DNA of 64,000 nt from NCBI GenBank assembly GCA_946479285.1, contig CAMLFH010000016.1, positions 23,089 through 87,088 on the forward strand, written 5' to 3'. The DNA is from an uncultured Flavobacteriales bacterium. Lineage in GTDB: Bacteria > Bacteroidota > Bacteroidia > Flavobacteriales > Crocinitomicaceae. Below, piece by piece: positions 46,356-57,600 of the stretch. Every line of letters begins with the position of its first letter. Position 1 is the first letter of the stretch. The position numbers were made by a program, and so were the translations under genes. Below the pieces are notes generated by a model. It was not told the origin of the DNA and did not search any database. It saw only the letters and a program-made list of their open reading frames with translations.

Positions 46356-49300
46356 ATGAGACTTAGCATTAGAATAGTATTTCTGTTAGTTATAATTTGT
46401 CTGAATTCGTTCGGTCAGTCTACTCTTACCACTTTCAAAACGGGATCGCTTATTATCCCTATGGATAATTCCAAACAAAATTTGATCACATCCCAAATAG
46501 CATTCAATGTTAAAGCATACGGATTGGTAAATGCACTGCTCCAAAATCATATTCCCGTTCATTGGATCATCAAAGATGCGAAAGTAAAAGATGAGGTCGA
46601 TTTTTCGTTGCTTGCCGGAAGAGTTTCTCCTTCTGTAACTGCTGCTGCTCTGACAGATTTTAAATCAGGACCGTTCGTTATTGATAGTTTGTGGGCAAGC
46701 ACTGCTATGCCCATTATTACTGCATACGGAAATAATGTGGCGGTTTACACAGCTCAGGCAACATTTATTGCGCCAGTCAGATACCAATTGATGTTCAAGC
46801 CGAAAATTGCTGTGTTTACCAATGGAAACAGCCAATTGATTCATACCAAAGCGCTTCGGCTTGCCGGTTTTTCTTCTCCCGCTCATTTTGATTCCATTCC
46901 GGCGCAAAATGCAAATGCAGCAAGCTGTTATACCTTTGGTTGTGAACCGCATTGGACAAATGGGCAGAACGCTGTAACCAATGTGATTACTTCTTTTTTG
47001 AATTCGGGAGGAAATTTTTTCGCACAATGTACAGGAATCAGTGCTTATGAAGATATCGAACACTATCATACCACCAACGGTATTGAATATGAAAACAGCT
47101 CTTTCAACCAGACAAACACCAATATTTATTCAGGTACGGATAATCCTTTGATGCAATTTGAAGGTACTTTGACGAATGCTCCTACGGGCACTGTAGTCAA
47201 TTACAAAAACAACAGCGGGGCTTACCAGCCATTGACCCAATTCCTGATAAAGAAGTCTCCAACTCCGGCTTCAGGAATAACAGATGGTGATGTGGTGATG
47301 TCTACACGTAAGGTGGGCAGTGCGGTGCTTGGTGGAAATGCAACCTATTTGGGCGGACATGATTACCTGAAAGGAACATTTGATTTATTGGATCTCGGAT
47401 TGCTTGGACTGGATTATGCCCGGGCAAGCGATGTGACCTGGAACAATGGTTTACGCATTTTTTACAACGCCATTTTTGTTCCTTCTACCAGACCGACAAG
47501 CTGTGAATTTGTGTTTGCGGGCGAAGCCAAAGTCAGTTTAGGGATCAATAATGCAGCGCCATGCCTGAATGATACCTTACTGTATACAATTTCATTTACC
47601 AATGCCGGACCTGGAACTGCTCACAATATTTTAGTAAAAACGGCTCCGCTTCCTGCCGGATTGACATACGTGTCAAATACTGCTGGCCAGGGAACGTATT
47701 CCGTGGGAACAAATAATTGGACAATCGGGCAATTGGCGCCGAATACCACTGTACAGCTGACAATCCGTTACAAAGTCACTGTTGATGGAACCTACACATT
47801 GAAAGCATACAACGCAAATCTCATTGCAGGAAATGCCTTTACGGAGGATACAAGCTCTTTGGTTTTTACAACCAATCAGAATAATCCGGTGTTAGTTGCT
47901 CCTGCAGCAGTGAATGCTTCAACGAATTTAGGTTGTACGGCTACAGGAGTAAATCTGGGATCGCCAACAGTAACGGACGATTGCGGAATTGCTTCGCTAA
48001 CAAATAATGCTCCTTCAATTTATCCATTGGGAACAACAATCGTTACCTGGACTGTGGTTGATAATTCCGGAAATACAGTCGCAGTAACACAATTAGTTAC
48101 GATTTCGGATACTGAAAATCCCACAATTACAGCTCCCGCTAATGTTTCTGTTTTCCCTGTTACGAATTGTGATACAAGCGGAATTAATTTGGGAACGCCC
48201 GTAACTTCAGATAATTGTGGAGTTGCTTCTGTAACGAATAACGCACCTGCCTTGTTTTCTCCGGGAGCTACAACGGTTGTTTGGACGGTTACAGATAATG
48301 CGGGAAATACCAAAACTGCAAATCAACTGGTAACGGTAACGGATAACCAGGATCCAACGATTACAGCGCCTGCGAATATTTCTGTTTTCCCGGTGATAAA
48401 TTGTGATACAACATTAAGCCTTGGAACTCCGCTAACTTCCGACAATTGCGGAGTAGCTTCCATCACAAATAATGCTCCTGCTTCTTTTTCTTTAGGGACC
48501 ACAACAGTTGTTTGGACAGTTACAGACCCTTTTGGGAATTCGGCTACGGCAAATCAGACGATAACAGTTACAGACAATCAGGCTCCAACTATAACTGCTC
48601 CCGCAACTATTTCTGCATCAACAAACGCTGGCTGCACAGCTGTTGGAGTGAATTTGGGAACACCGCTAACAGATGATAACTGCACCATTTCTTCTGTGAC
48701 AAATGATGCGCCTGCTTCTTTTCCTTTGGGAATAACAACCGTTACCTGGACAATTACGGATAATTCAGGAAACACAGCTTCAGCAAACCAGGTAGTAACG
48801 GTTACCGATAACGAAAATCCGGTGATTACTGCGCCGGCAGGTATTTCTGTTTTTCCCGTTACAGCATGTGATACAGCAATCTCAAATCTTGGAATGCCCG
48901 GAACATCTGATAATTGCGGAGTTACTTCTGTTACCAATAATGCGCCTGTAGTTTTTCCTTCGGGAGTAACGATCGTTGTTTGGACAGTGACAGACAATGC
49001 AGGAAATACTGCAACAGCCAATCAGACAGTAACAGTAACAGATAACCAGGACCCAACAATTTCAGCACCGGCAGCTATTTCTGTTTTCCCTGTATCAAAT
49101 TGTGATACAACATTGAATTTGGGAACTCCGGTAACGTCTGATAATTGTGGAATTGCTTCGGTGATGAATAATGCGCCTGCTTCTTTCCCTTTGGGAACTA
49201 CAACGGTTATTTGGACAGTCACGGATAATTCGGGGAACACAGCAACGGCCAATCAACTTGTAACAGTTGCGGATAACCAAAATCCGGCAGTAACTGCTCC

Positions 49301-50723
49301 GGCAGATATTACTTCTTCAGCAAATTCAGTGTGTTCAGCAACTGGAATTAATTTGGGAACTCCGGTGAGTTCAGATAATTGTACGGTAGTTTCTGTTTCA
49401 AATGATGCACCAGCTTCTTTTCCATTGGGAACCACAACGGTTATTTGGATGGTGACAGATAATTCGGGAAATACTGCAGCTGCCAATCAAACGGTTACGA
49501 TTACAGATGACGAAAATCCAACGATTACAGCTCCATCTGATATTTCTGTTTTTCCGGTAATGAACTGTGATACATTAGTGAATATTGGAACACCGGCTAC
49601 TTCCGATAACTGTGGAGTTGCTTCGGTGACAAATAACGCACCGGCCTCTTTTCCTTTAGGGACCACAACCGTTATTTGGACGGTCACAGATAATTCCGGG
49701 AACGCAGCAACAGCTAATCAACTAGTAACAGTTACGGATAATCAGGATCCCACAATTACTGCTCCGGCAAGTGTAAATACTTCAACAAATTCCGGATGTA
49801 CAGCCACTGGAGTCAATATGGGAACGCCGGTAACTTTAGATAATTGCGGAGTTGCTTCGGTGACAAACGATGCACCTGCTTCTTTCCCACTGGGAAATAC
49901 AACTGTTACCTGGACCGTTACGGATAATTCGGGAAATTCGGCTTTAGCAACACAAACAGTTACGGTGCTTGATTCTGAAGAACCGGTTATTTTGAATTGT
50001 AACGATACGATCAAGTCCTGTGAAACCATAGTGAACTTCCAGCTTCCAACTGCAGTAGATAATTGCACGCTTGCCGGATTGAGTCAGACAGATGGAACGA
50101 ACTTAACGAGTGGAAGCTCTTTCCCGGAAGGATATACTTTGTTGCAATACGAAGCAATAGATGCGGCAGGAAACCAGGCTGTTTGTACAAAAGCGATTTA
50201 CAAAATTACCTTGCCAAAAGCTCCGAATGCAGGAGAAGACCAAACGATTTATAAGGACGAAACGCTTTTGAATGCTATTCCCGATGCGAATGGAACGGGT
50301 GAGTGGAATGTCATTGAAGGAAGTGCAAATATTGCGGATCAAAATAATCCAAAATCCTTGATCAGCGGTCTGCAAAAAGGGAACTCGGTCCTGACCTGGA
50401 ACATGTCGAATGAAGGCTGTGAAAGTGGAACGGATACTTTGGTAATTACATACATGGACCTTAATATCCCGAATGCTTTTTCACCGGATGGGGACCATAG
50501 AAACGATTTTTTTGAGATCAAAGGAATTGAAAGTTACGGTCCGGCCCGGATGATTATCAGCAACCGCTGGGGCGAAATTGTATACGAAAGCACCAATTAT
50601 CTGAATGATTGGAGCGGAAAGAATAAAAGCGGGCAGGAACTTACCAACGATACGTATTACTACCAGTTGATCCTGAACGATAAAAGTGAATTCAGTGGAT
50701 TTGTAATTGTGAAACGAAAATGA
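46356..50723 (+). CDS. SprB-like secreted adhesin with HYR repeats and T9SS type B (CHU_C) tail
   Basis: This 1455-aa protein has a signal peptide (MRLSIRIVFLLVIICLNSFGQ). Residues about 30-390 form an unrecognised domain (CYTFGCEPHWTNGQNAV, GGNFFAQCTGISAYEDIEHY, GGNATYLGGHDYL) that may have a glutamine-amidotransferase-like core. A DUF11-like domain (about 395-485: GINNAAPCLNDTLLYTISF) follows, then nine HYR-type repeats and a diverged tenth (47883-50205), and a C-terminal CHU_C gliding-motility-associated domain (IPNAFSPDGDHRNDFFEI, ISNRWGEIVYES, NDTYYYQLILNDKSEFSG), the type B sorting signal. With PorP/SprF and OmpA genes directly downstream, it resembles the SprB module of gliding bacteria: a long filament on the surface. 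The next gene overlaps by 4 bases. Confidence 0.88.
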   Translation: MRLSIRIVFLLVIICLNSFGQSTLTTFKTGSLIIPMDNSKQNLITSQIAFNVKAYGLVNALLQNHIPVHWIIKDAKVKDEVDFSLLAGRVSPSVTAAALTDFKSGPFVIDSLWASTAMPIITAYGNNVAVYTAQATFIAPVRYQLMFKPKIAVFTNGNSQLIHTKALRLAGFSSPAHFDSIPAQNANAASCYTFGCEPHWTNGQNAVTNVITSFLNSGGNFFAQCTGISAYEDIEHYHTTNGIEYENSSFNQTNTNIYSGTDNPLMQFEGTLTNAPTGTVVNYKNNSGAYQPLTQFLIKKSPTPASGITDGDVVMSTRKVGSAVLGGNATYLGGHDYLKGTFDLLDLGLLGLDYARASDVTWNNGLRIFYNAIFVPSTRPTSCEFVFAGEAKVSLGINNAAPCLNDTLLYTISFTNAGPGTAHNILVKTAPLPAGLTYVSNTAGQGTYSVGTNNWTIGQLAPNTTVQLTIRYKVTVDGTYTLKAYNANLIAGNAFTEDTSSLVFTTNQNNPVLVAPAAVNASTNLGCTATGVNLGSPTVTDDCGIASLTNNAPSIYPLGTTIVTWTVVDNSGNTVAVTQLVTISDTENPTITAPANVSVFPVTNCDTSGINLGTPVTSDNCGVASVTNNAPALFSPGATTVVWTVTDNAGNTKTANQLVTVTDNQDPTITAPANISVFPVINCDTTLSLGTPLTSDNCGVASITNNAPASFSLGTTTVVWTVTDPFGNSATANQTITVTDNQAPTITAPATISASTNAGCTAVGVNLGTPLTDDNCTISSVTNDAPASFPLGITTVTWTITDNSGNTASANQVVTVTDNENPVITAPAGISVFPVTACDTAISNLGMPGTSDNCGVTSVTNNAPVVFPSGVTIVVWTVTDNAGNTATANQTVTVTDNQDPTISAPAAISVFPVSNCDTTLNLGTPVTSDNCGIASVMNNAPASFPLGTTTVIWTVTDNSGNTATANQLVTVADNQNPAVTAPADITSSANSVCSATGINLGTPVSSDNCTVVSVSNDAPASFPLGTTTVIWMVTDNSGNTAAANQTVTITDDENPTITAPSDISVFPVMNCDTLVNIGTPATSDNCGVASVTNNAPASFPLGTTTVIWTVTDNSGNAATANQLVTVTDNQDPTITAPASVNTSTNSGCTATGVNMGTPVTLDNCGVASVTNDAPASFPLGNTTVTWTVTDNSGNSALATQTVTVLDSEEPVILNCNDTIKSCETIVNFQLPTAVDNCTLAGLSQTDGTNLTSGSSFPEGYTLLQYEAIDAAGNQAVCTKAIYKITLPKAPNAGEDQTIYKDETLLNAIPDANGTGEWNVIEGSANIADQNNPKSLISGLQKGNSVLTWNMSNEGCESGTDTLVITYMDLNIPNAFSPDGDHRNDFFEIKGIESYGPARMIISNRWGEIVYESTNYLNDWSGKNKSGQELTNDTYYYQLILNDKSEFSGFVIVKRK
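47883..50205 (+). repeat. HYR-type tandem protein repeats (nine, plus a diverged tenth)
   Basis: Units of about 75 aa read NPTITAPANVSVFPVTNCD, then SDNCGVASVTNNAPASFPLG, TTTVIWTVTDNSGN and TANQLVTVTDNQ. They alternate between a form with SVFPV and one with STNxGCTATGVN, hinting at multi-unit duplications. The tenth unit (EEPVILNCNDTIKSC) is diverged. Confidence 0.88.
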
Positions 50724-51598
50724 AGCTGCTCTTAATTGTAAGTCTCTTTTTTTGTGGTGGATTGTTGGCGCAGCACAACGATTTCCAGAGCATGTATATG
50801 TATGATGCGCTCACGATCAATCCTGCCTATGCAGGTAATAAAGAAGCTCTTACCTTAAATGTAAACTACCGCGATCAGTGGAAAGGAATCAAAGGAGCAC
50901 CGAAGACTTTTTCATTCAGCGGGCATTTGATCACGAGGTCAAAAAAAATGGGATTGGGCCTGACGCTCATCAATGATAAATTCGGAATTCAGAGCAACCT
51001 TCGGATCAATGCCGTTTATGCCTACCGGATTCGAATTAAAAACAGCATTTTATCATTCGGTGCAGCCGCCGGTATCCGGAATGAATCTGTGGATTACAAT
51101 GCGTTGAACCTTGTTGATGCGGACGATATTACTTTTCTGAATCAATCCCGCAGAAGTATTTTGCCGGATGTGAGTTTAGGGACCATGCTGAAATGTAAAT
51201 CGTTATTAGTAGGAGTGAGTCTTCCGAATATCGTTCGCATCAAAGAGAAAAATCAACTCCAGGCTTTCAACGGATATGCAGCCTATTTGATCACTATCAA
51301 CCAGCAATTCAAACTTAAACCAACGGTTCTTTTAAAGTACGTTCTCCGTTCACCACTTTCATATGAAGGAAACCTGACGCTTTATTACAAGCAATTATTT
51401 TCCGTTGGGTTAGGAGCAAAAAGCACTAAGACCGGAAATATTTACGCGCAGCTTCATCTGAATCGACAGTTGGGAATTGCCTATTTATACGAACGGAATT
51501 TAGGCTCACAAGGGCAGCTTTGGCGAAACACGCATGAAGTAATGATTCACTACACATTTGATTATAAGACCAATGTTCAGAGTCCGCGTTATTTGTAG
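50720..51598 (+). CDS. PorP/SprF-family type IX secretion membrane protein
   Basis: This 292-aa outer-membrane beta-barrel protein has a signal peptide (MKLLLIVSLFFCGGLLAQ) and the family hallmark FQSMYMYDALTINPAYAGN, followed by NYRDQWKGIKGAPKTFSFSG, GLGLTLINDKFGIQ and SFGAAAGIRNES. SprF-type proteins are needed for secretion or anchoring of their adjacent type B (CHU_C) cargo protein, so this is likely dedicated to the adhesin encoded immediately upstream. The start overlaps the upstream stop by 4 bases (ATGA), and the OmpA-family gene starts within its 3' end, so the three are co-translated. Confidence 0.92.
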   Translation: MKLLLIVSLFFCGGLLAQHNDFQSMYMYDALTINPAYAGNKEALTLNVNYRDQWKGIKGAPKTFSFSGHLITRSKKMGLGLTLINDKFGIQSNLRINAVYAYRIRIKNSILSFGAAAGIRNESVDYNALNLVDADDITFLNQSRRSILPDVSLGTMLKCKSLLVGVSLPNIVRIKEKNQLQAFNGYAAYLITINQQFKLKPTVLLKYVLRSPLSYEGNLTLYYKQLFSVGLGAKSTKTGNIYAQLHLNRQLGIAYLYERNLGSQGQLWRNTHEVMIHYTFDYKTNVQSPRYL

Positions 51599-53690
51599 TA
51601 GTATCTTTTTGATGCTTGGTTTGAATTCACTAGCCCAAAATAGTGTTGGGAACTTCAGCCTGACAAAAATCGACATCAATTCTGATCGGAACGAATATGC
51701 ACCCGTATTCCAAAACGGGAAACTGCTTTTCACTTCCGATAACCGGGATCGTTTAGGGCTTTATTTCTCTTCAATGGATTCCGTAAATGAGCTTACAAGT
51801 ATTTATGTTGCAAGCCAGGTAAATGATACGACATTTTCCGAACCGAAACTGATCGATAATCGTTTGAACCGATGTTATAACAGCGGTCCGGCCTGGATGA
51901 ACAAAGCGGGCGATCAGCTGTTCTTTTCGTCCAATGAAAACAGCTCTTTTCTCCTGTTTACAGCTAAGCAAAAAAGCACGCTTCAGATTTACCAATCGCA
52001 GGCGAACAAAGGAAAATGGTCGAAAAGAAGTAAGTTGGCTTTCTGCGATAAAAAAGACAACTACACGCATCCGTATTTGACTTCAGGGGCCGATACTTTG
52101 TATTTTGCTTCCGATCGTCCGGGTGGTTTTGGAGGATTTGATTTGTATTATGCAGTTCTACAAAATAACAACTGGTCTGAGCCTGTCAATTTAGGAAGGG
52201 CAGTGAATTCTGCTAAAAACGATCTTTTTCCAGCTCTTTACGGAACAACTTTGACCTTTTCAAGTGATCGGGAGTTGGGCGCCGGAAAACTGGATTTGTA
52301 TCAATTTGCAGCTAATCAGTTGCTGCGAATGGGTTTGCCCTTCAATACTGAAAAAGACGATTTTGGTTTGGTGATGGTAGATGCTAAAAAAGGATATTTT
52401 TCTTCCAACAGAGATGGAAGCGATGATATTTATTTCTACCGCGAACTATTTCCCGATTTCAAAAAGTGTGAACCCTACGTGAAGGATCCGTTTTGCTTTA
52501 CCTTCTTTGAAGAGGAAGCGGATGAACTGGACGAAGAATTGGCATTGGAATATGTGTGGAGTTTTGGAGACGGAAGCACTGCGAAAGGAAAAGAAGCCAG
52601 ACATTGTTTTGCCGATTACGGAGAATATCTTATTGAATTAAACATTGTAGACCGTACGACCAGCCAGGTATTTTTCAATCAAACCACTTATCCGTTTGCC
52701 ATTGAGCGCACCAAAAGATTACACGTTGAAGGTCAGGATACCATTCCGCCATTTTCTTCTGCCTTATATAACGCCGAATACTCTTCTGTAGAAGGATATG
52801 AGATTCAGCGTGTTTTCTGGCATTTGGACCAGGGAAATATCCGGGTTTCCGACACCAATAAAATTACTTTGATCTTTGAAAAAGAAGGAACACATCAATT
52901 GACGATGGGAGTTATTGCTCTGGCAAATGATGGAAGCGGAGAAAAGCAATGGTGTGTCACCAAAGAAATTACCGTAAAGAACGGAGCACCGGTCCCACCG
53001 CTTTTTATGCCTTTCTCGGAATTAAATGCGTCTGATTTTTCGGTGCCGGCTGTCGATTATCAATACACTTTGTTTTTAGGAGTAAGCGATACCCTTTTGA
53101 ATATTGGTTCGATCAACAACAAGGATTCGCTCCAGGTTCAACCCGTAGGTGATAGTCTCTATTTGTATTCGATGGGAATCAGCGATCAGAAAAATGCTCT
53201 TTTGGCAGATTATCGGGCGGCACAGGAAATGGGATTCTCGAATTCACAGGTTACGGAATGGAAAGATGGCAAGTTGGTCCAAAGTGAGAAATTGGCGCAG
53301 ACAACCATCCTAGAAATAGAAAAAATTCTCGACAATCGAATCCGTAAAGAACAAATAATCACTAGTTTTGAAATCTTTTATGATTTTGATGTGTATGCTT
53401 TAACGCAAAACAATAAACAGCAAATCAGGAAGATAGCTCTTGACCACCAAGCTGCTGCTACGAGGAAGATTTTGATAAGCTCTTTTACAGATGTAAAGGG
53501 GAAAAGTGAGTATAATTTAAAATTATCTAAAAAACGATCGCTTGCAGTACAGGATGAATTTCTTAAGAACGGTTTCCCAATCGAACAGATTGAATTGGAG
53601 TATTACGGAAAACGCGTTCCCGAGAACATGGAACCTTTATCAGACGCGCAGCGCCGAAAATCTTTAATCATAGTGTATGAAAAGAATTAG
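51573..53690 (+). CDS. OmpA-family protein with PD40-like propeller and PKD domain
   Basis: The ATG at 51573 gives a signal-bearing N-terminus (MFRVRVICSSIFLMLGLNSLAQ); a TTG at 51558 is less likely. Residues about 30-300 carry PD40/WD40-like repeats (GKLLFTSDNRDRLGLYFSS, DQLFFSSNENSS, LYFASDRPGGFGGFDLYYA, LTFSSDRELGAGKLDLYQF). A PKD domain (about 330-375: YVWSFGDGSTAKGKEARH) and a C-terminal OmpA-like peptidoglycan-binding domain (about 600-705: YDFDVYALTQNNKQQIRKIA, SSFTDVKGKSEYNLKLSKKR) follow. This architecture is the usual third member beside SprB-type and PorP/SprF-type proteins and would tie the surface complex to the cell wall. It overlaps the upstream gene by 26 bases and the downstream gene by 14. 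Confidence 0.9.
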   Translation: MFRVRVICSSIFLMLGLNSLAQNSVGNFSLTKIDINSDRNEYAPVFQNGKLLFTSDNRDRLGLYFSSMDSVNELTSIYVASQVNDTTFSEPKLIDNRLNRCYNSGPAWMNKAGDQLFFSSNENSSFLLFTAKQKSTLQIYQSQANKGKWSKRSKLAFCDKKDNYTHPYLTSGADTLYFASDRPGGFGGFDLYYAVLQNNNWSEPVNLGRAVNSAKNDLFPALYGTTLTFSSDRELGAGKLDLYQFAANQLLRMGLPFNTEKDDFGLVMVDAKKGYFSSNRDGSDDIYFYRELFPDFKKCEPYVKDPFCFTFFEEEADELDEELALEYVWSFGDGSTAKGKEARHCFADYGEYLIELNIVDRTTSQVFFNQTTYPFAIERTKRLHVEGQDTIPPFSSALYNAEYSSVEGYEIQRVFWHLDQGNIRVSDTNKITLIFEKEGTHQLTMGVIALANDGSGEKQWCVTKEITVKNGAPVPPLFMPFSELNASDFSVPAVDYQYTLFLGVSDTLLNIGSINNKDSLQVQPVGDSLYLYSMGISDQKNALLADYRAAQEMGFSNSQVTEWKDGKLVQSEKLAQTTILEIEKILDNRIRKEQIITSFEIFYDFDVYALTQNNKQQIRKIALDHQAAATRKILISSFTDVKGKSEYNLKLSKKRSLAVQDEFLKNGFPIEQIELEYYGKRVPENMEPLSDAQRRKSLIIVYEKN

Positions 53691-54639
53691 AATCGGAATG
53701 ATCCTTTCCCTGGTAATGTTGAGCAATTTGTTGTTTGCCCAGCAGGTTCCTTCTACAGAAGAGAACTTTACCTACCTGGTTACTTTTGGAAAGAAAGCTG
53801 ATAAATCGCATGGGGACGATGATTTTTCACAGGTTATCTTTTTTGTAATCCCAACTTCTCAAAAGAATCCGGTTTATATTCGTGTTTTTGATGCGGATTG
53901 CGGTGGTAAAAACGACGAACTATATGGATCGGAAGAAACCAAAACCAAGTTCACCGTACTGGGTGGAAAAGGAGCGCATTCGAATAAAGATGCAAGAAAA
54001 CTCGATCCAACCGGAGAATACAAAAGTGGTACTGAGTTGTTTTCCAAAACAGTAGGAGCAAGCGATAAACTCGACAACGACTGGCTGACTTTCGGACCGT
54101 TCAATCCTTCCAGTGGCGAATTAATCCCGGAATTGGGTGGAAATGTATTCAAATTAGTGGTAGATGGAGTTACCGGTCAGTCGGGAAATTTGTATAAACT
54201 GTTTCTTTCAACTTCCGCAACCAGTAATAATGCGGTTGAAGGCGGAAATGCTTTTACTTATGAGTACTGCGTACGCATGTCGGAGAAGAAAACGGTTGTT
54301 TCTCATTTGTATCCTTTTATCAGTAAGACAGTTGTTAAAGTGAAGATCAGTGTGTTTGACTATGACAACGACGGGATTGTGCGCCTGGTTTCTGTTTCCA
54401 AAAAAGGATCTGTTTCCAAATCTTCCGGAGATAATCAATGGAAAGAACACGAATTTACGGTGACGGAAGATGAAAAGAACACTTCACTCGACATTCAGTT
54501 TGTGAAACAAGGGGATTCGAAAAACAACAACATTGTCATCAACATAACGAACCAGTACGGGGAAAGTATGCCCTTCTATACATCGCCCATTGGCGGAGTT
54601 CCTAAGTATAAATCCAAAATTGGTGTAAAAGCAGATTGA
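53677..54639 (+). CDS. Secreted protein of unknown function in the SprB-like operon
   Basis: This 320-aa product has a signal peptide (MKRIRIGMILSLVMLSNLLFAQ). No family was recognised. The mature part is beta-rich: SQVIFFVIPTSQKNPVYIRV, FDADCGGKNDELYGSEETK, NVFKLVVDGVTGQSGNLYKL, TVVKVKISVFDYDNDGIVRL and NNNIVINITNQYGESMPF suggest two jelly-roll or Ig-type domains. The N-terminal domain resembles a CBM- or C2-like beta-sandwich with acidic loops (DADCGGKND, DPTGE), possibly binding calcium. It overlaps the OmpA-family gene by 14 bases and ends 1 base before the next ORF, so it is part of the same operon. It may be an accessory surface protein; that is inference. Confidence 0.65.
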   Translation: MKRIRIGMILSLVMLSNLLFAQQVPSTEENFTYLVTFGKKADKSHGDDDFSQVIFFVIPTSQKNPVYIRVFDADCGGKNDELYGSEETKTKFTVLGGKGAHSNKDARKLDPTGEYKSGTELFSKTVGASDKLDNDWLTFGPFNPSSGELIPELGGNVFKLVVDGVTGQSGNLYKLFLSTSATSNNAVEGGNAFTYEYCVRMSEKKTVVSHLYPFISKTVVKVKISVFDYDNDGIVRLVSVSKKGSVSKSSGDNQWKEHEFTVTEDEKNTSLDIQFVKQGDSKNNNIVINITNQYGESMPFYTSPIGGVPKYKSKIGVKAD

Positions 54640-54640
54640 T

Positions 54641-57600
54641 ATGCTACAGAGAATAAGCCTTCTTCTATTACTCGTTTTTGGGATCAGCCAATCTTCCAAC
54701 TCACAGTTGTACAATATCAAATCGTACACGGATGACAACGGCCTGGCCCAAAATTATGTGTACAGTATCACTCAAAATGAAAACGGCTTATTACTGATCG
54801 GTACCGGAGATGGGTTTAATGTGTTTGATGGAGATAAGTTCAAAACATTCAGAGTCAAGAATGGATTAACAGAGGATTTTGTCACAGCTCACATCACTTT
54901 TGATCAAAAAACGATCATTGGCCATTTCCAGGGAGGGATTACTATTTACGAGAACAATCGCTTCAAAAAGATTAAGAAAGAAGAACTGGAGAATGTAAAG
55001 ATCAATGGTTTTTTGCTGGATAAAAAGAAAGATGTCATTGTTTATACGCAAGGAAAAGGTTTATTTAAACTCGATAAGAAAAACCAGCTCATTCCTTATC
55101 CCAATCCCTTGGCAAACGGAATCAACCAGGTAGAATACGATCATGCAAATGATTACCTGATTGCAACAAACGACGGATTGGTCGTAATGAATTACGATGA
55201 TCCGAAGAATCCCCGTGAGCTGGAAAGTCCGGAGGAATTGAAATACAAAACCGTTTCACGCATTGTGAGAGGAAACAAGCTCAGAAACTTGTTCTGGGTA
55301 GCAGTTGAAGGTGAGGGAGTATATGGAATTATCCGGAAAGGTAGGGCTTATAAAATCGTTTCGTTTATCGGGTTGGAGAAATTGGGAGTCACGGAATGTA
55401 AAATGACTACCATGATCTGCGACCGGGAAAATAACCTGTGGCTTGGTTTCCTGGGCGAGGGAATCAGAAGGGTTTCGTTTACCGGTTCCGATAAGAATTC
55501 GTCTTTCATCAAAAAAATTGACGCTGCAAATGGAATCGATAATGTTAACATCCAGCAGATTTTTGAAGATAATGAGGGAAATATGTGGTTCGGTACTTTT
55601 GGTGGCGGACTTTACCTCAAAACCATTCAGCCTTTCGTTTATTACAATGAAAAGAACGGATTGAACAATACCAATATCCGCGCAGTTACCACTGTTGAGA
55701 ACAATGTAGTGTGGCTGGGAAGTGAAAAAGGATTGTGCAGCTATAATTTAGTAGATAATACCATTACCGTTTTTAATAAATCCAATGGTTTCATCAACGA
55801 TGAGGTAACTTGTCTGCGTAAAGGCTACAATGGAGTTTTGTGGATCGGGACCAAGAATAATGGAACTTTTACTTACGATCTTTCCACCCGGAAATTCCGG
55901 CATTTTTCCAAAGAAAAGGGTTTAAGATTGAATTGTATCAATTCCATCGATCAAACGGCATACGGTGTTGTTTACATTGGAACTACAGACGGACTTTACA
56001 TCTTTAATACCAAAACCAACGAAACGAAATGGTTGACAACCCTGGAAGGTTTGATGCATAACAATGTGCGTGATCTTTTTGTGGATAGCCAGAACCGACT
56101 TTGGATCGGATCTCCGGGAACGCCGCCTTACTATTACAAAAACGGGAAAGTTAACCCGTTCAAGGATATTGAAGGCCTGAAAAATTACAAAATTGTCAGT
56201 TATGCGGAAGATCGTTCCGGTGCCATTTGGATTGCGTCCGAAGGAGATGGAGTTTTCCGATTCAAAGACGGGAAGTTCCGGAATTTCACGATTGCCGATA
56301 ACCTGAAATCGAATTATATCTACGGAATTTTATTTGATGGCTCGGAAACCGTTTGGTTAACTCACAAAGACGGAATGTCGAAACTGAATACTTCCACCTT
56401 TAAAGCAGCAATAGTTGATAAAGGAAGAGGAAACCTGAAATTCCGTGAAAACAATGTCAATAGTTTCTACCGGGAGAATAACACCTTATTCTTTGGAACA
56501 ACCGCTGGTTTGATTGTTTATTCGAATCCGGTAAACGGTTCGGGTCAGTTGGCTCTTACTTCCATTTGTGACATCACATTTGACGGAAAATCATTCTTTG
56601 GAAATGAACCGGTTTCTTTGAAGTATAAGCGGTATAATGTGACTGTCCGCTACAAAGGAATTGCCTTTTCAGACCAGAAAAGTGTGGAGTACAAATACCG
56701 TTTGATTGGTTTGGACGACACCTGGAGAAGTACTTCAAACGATTTCGTGGATTTCCCAAAACTGGACGATGGAACCTATACGTTTGAATTGCTTGCCAGC
56801 AATCCGCAGGGAACCTGGACAAAAACTCCTGTTCGAATCACCTTCGAGATTCGTTCTCCGTATTGGAAGCAATGGTGGTTCTATTTACTGCTTGCAGTCT
56901 GCTTATTTCTTGCCGTTTGGTTAGTAATGCGTGCAAGGATCAATGCTCTAAGCGAGGCAAAACTGAAGCTGGAAAAGATTGTCGACCTCAAAACCAAAGA
57001 ATTGCAGGAAGAAAAGAATGTGATTGAACAGATCAAAGATGAATTGGAGGACAAGAACAAGAACATTACAGACAGTATCAATTATGCTTTGAGGATTCAG
57101 AAAGCCATTCTTCCGGACGAACAAATTATCAAAAACAACTTCCCGGACTCTACGATCTTCTATCAGCCAAGAGATATTGTGAGTGGCGATTTTTACTGGT
57201 TCGTAGAGAACGAAAACTACCTCTATTATGCAATGGTAGATTGTACCGGGCACGGAATTCCGGGAGCGTTCATGTCGTTGATCGGTTCTACGCTGCTCAA
57301 TGAGATTGTGAGTATTTACAAATTGGAAACTCCGGCTGAAATTCTTTTCCAGCTGCATAAAATGATCATCAAGACACTGAAGCAGGATCTCAATCCAAAT
57401 TCACGCGACGGAATGGATATGATTCTTTGTCGTTTCGATAAAAAGAGCAGCCAGGTCCTGTTCTCTTCTGCCGGAAGACCGCTTTTCCATGTTTCTGATG
57501 GTAAATTGGAAACTTACCGCGGCTTGTCGTTCTCGATTGGCGGATCCTATGATTATATGGATAAGAACTTTGTGAACCAGGAAATCACTACCAAAAAAGG

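Noticed and set aside
48020..50068. Series of minus-strand frames opposite the HYR repeats
   Set aside because: Each is one repeat long with near-identical sequence; they mirror the plus-strand coding repeats and have no independent support.
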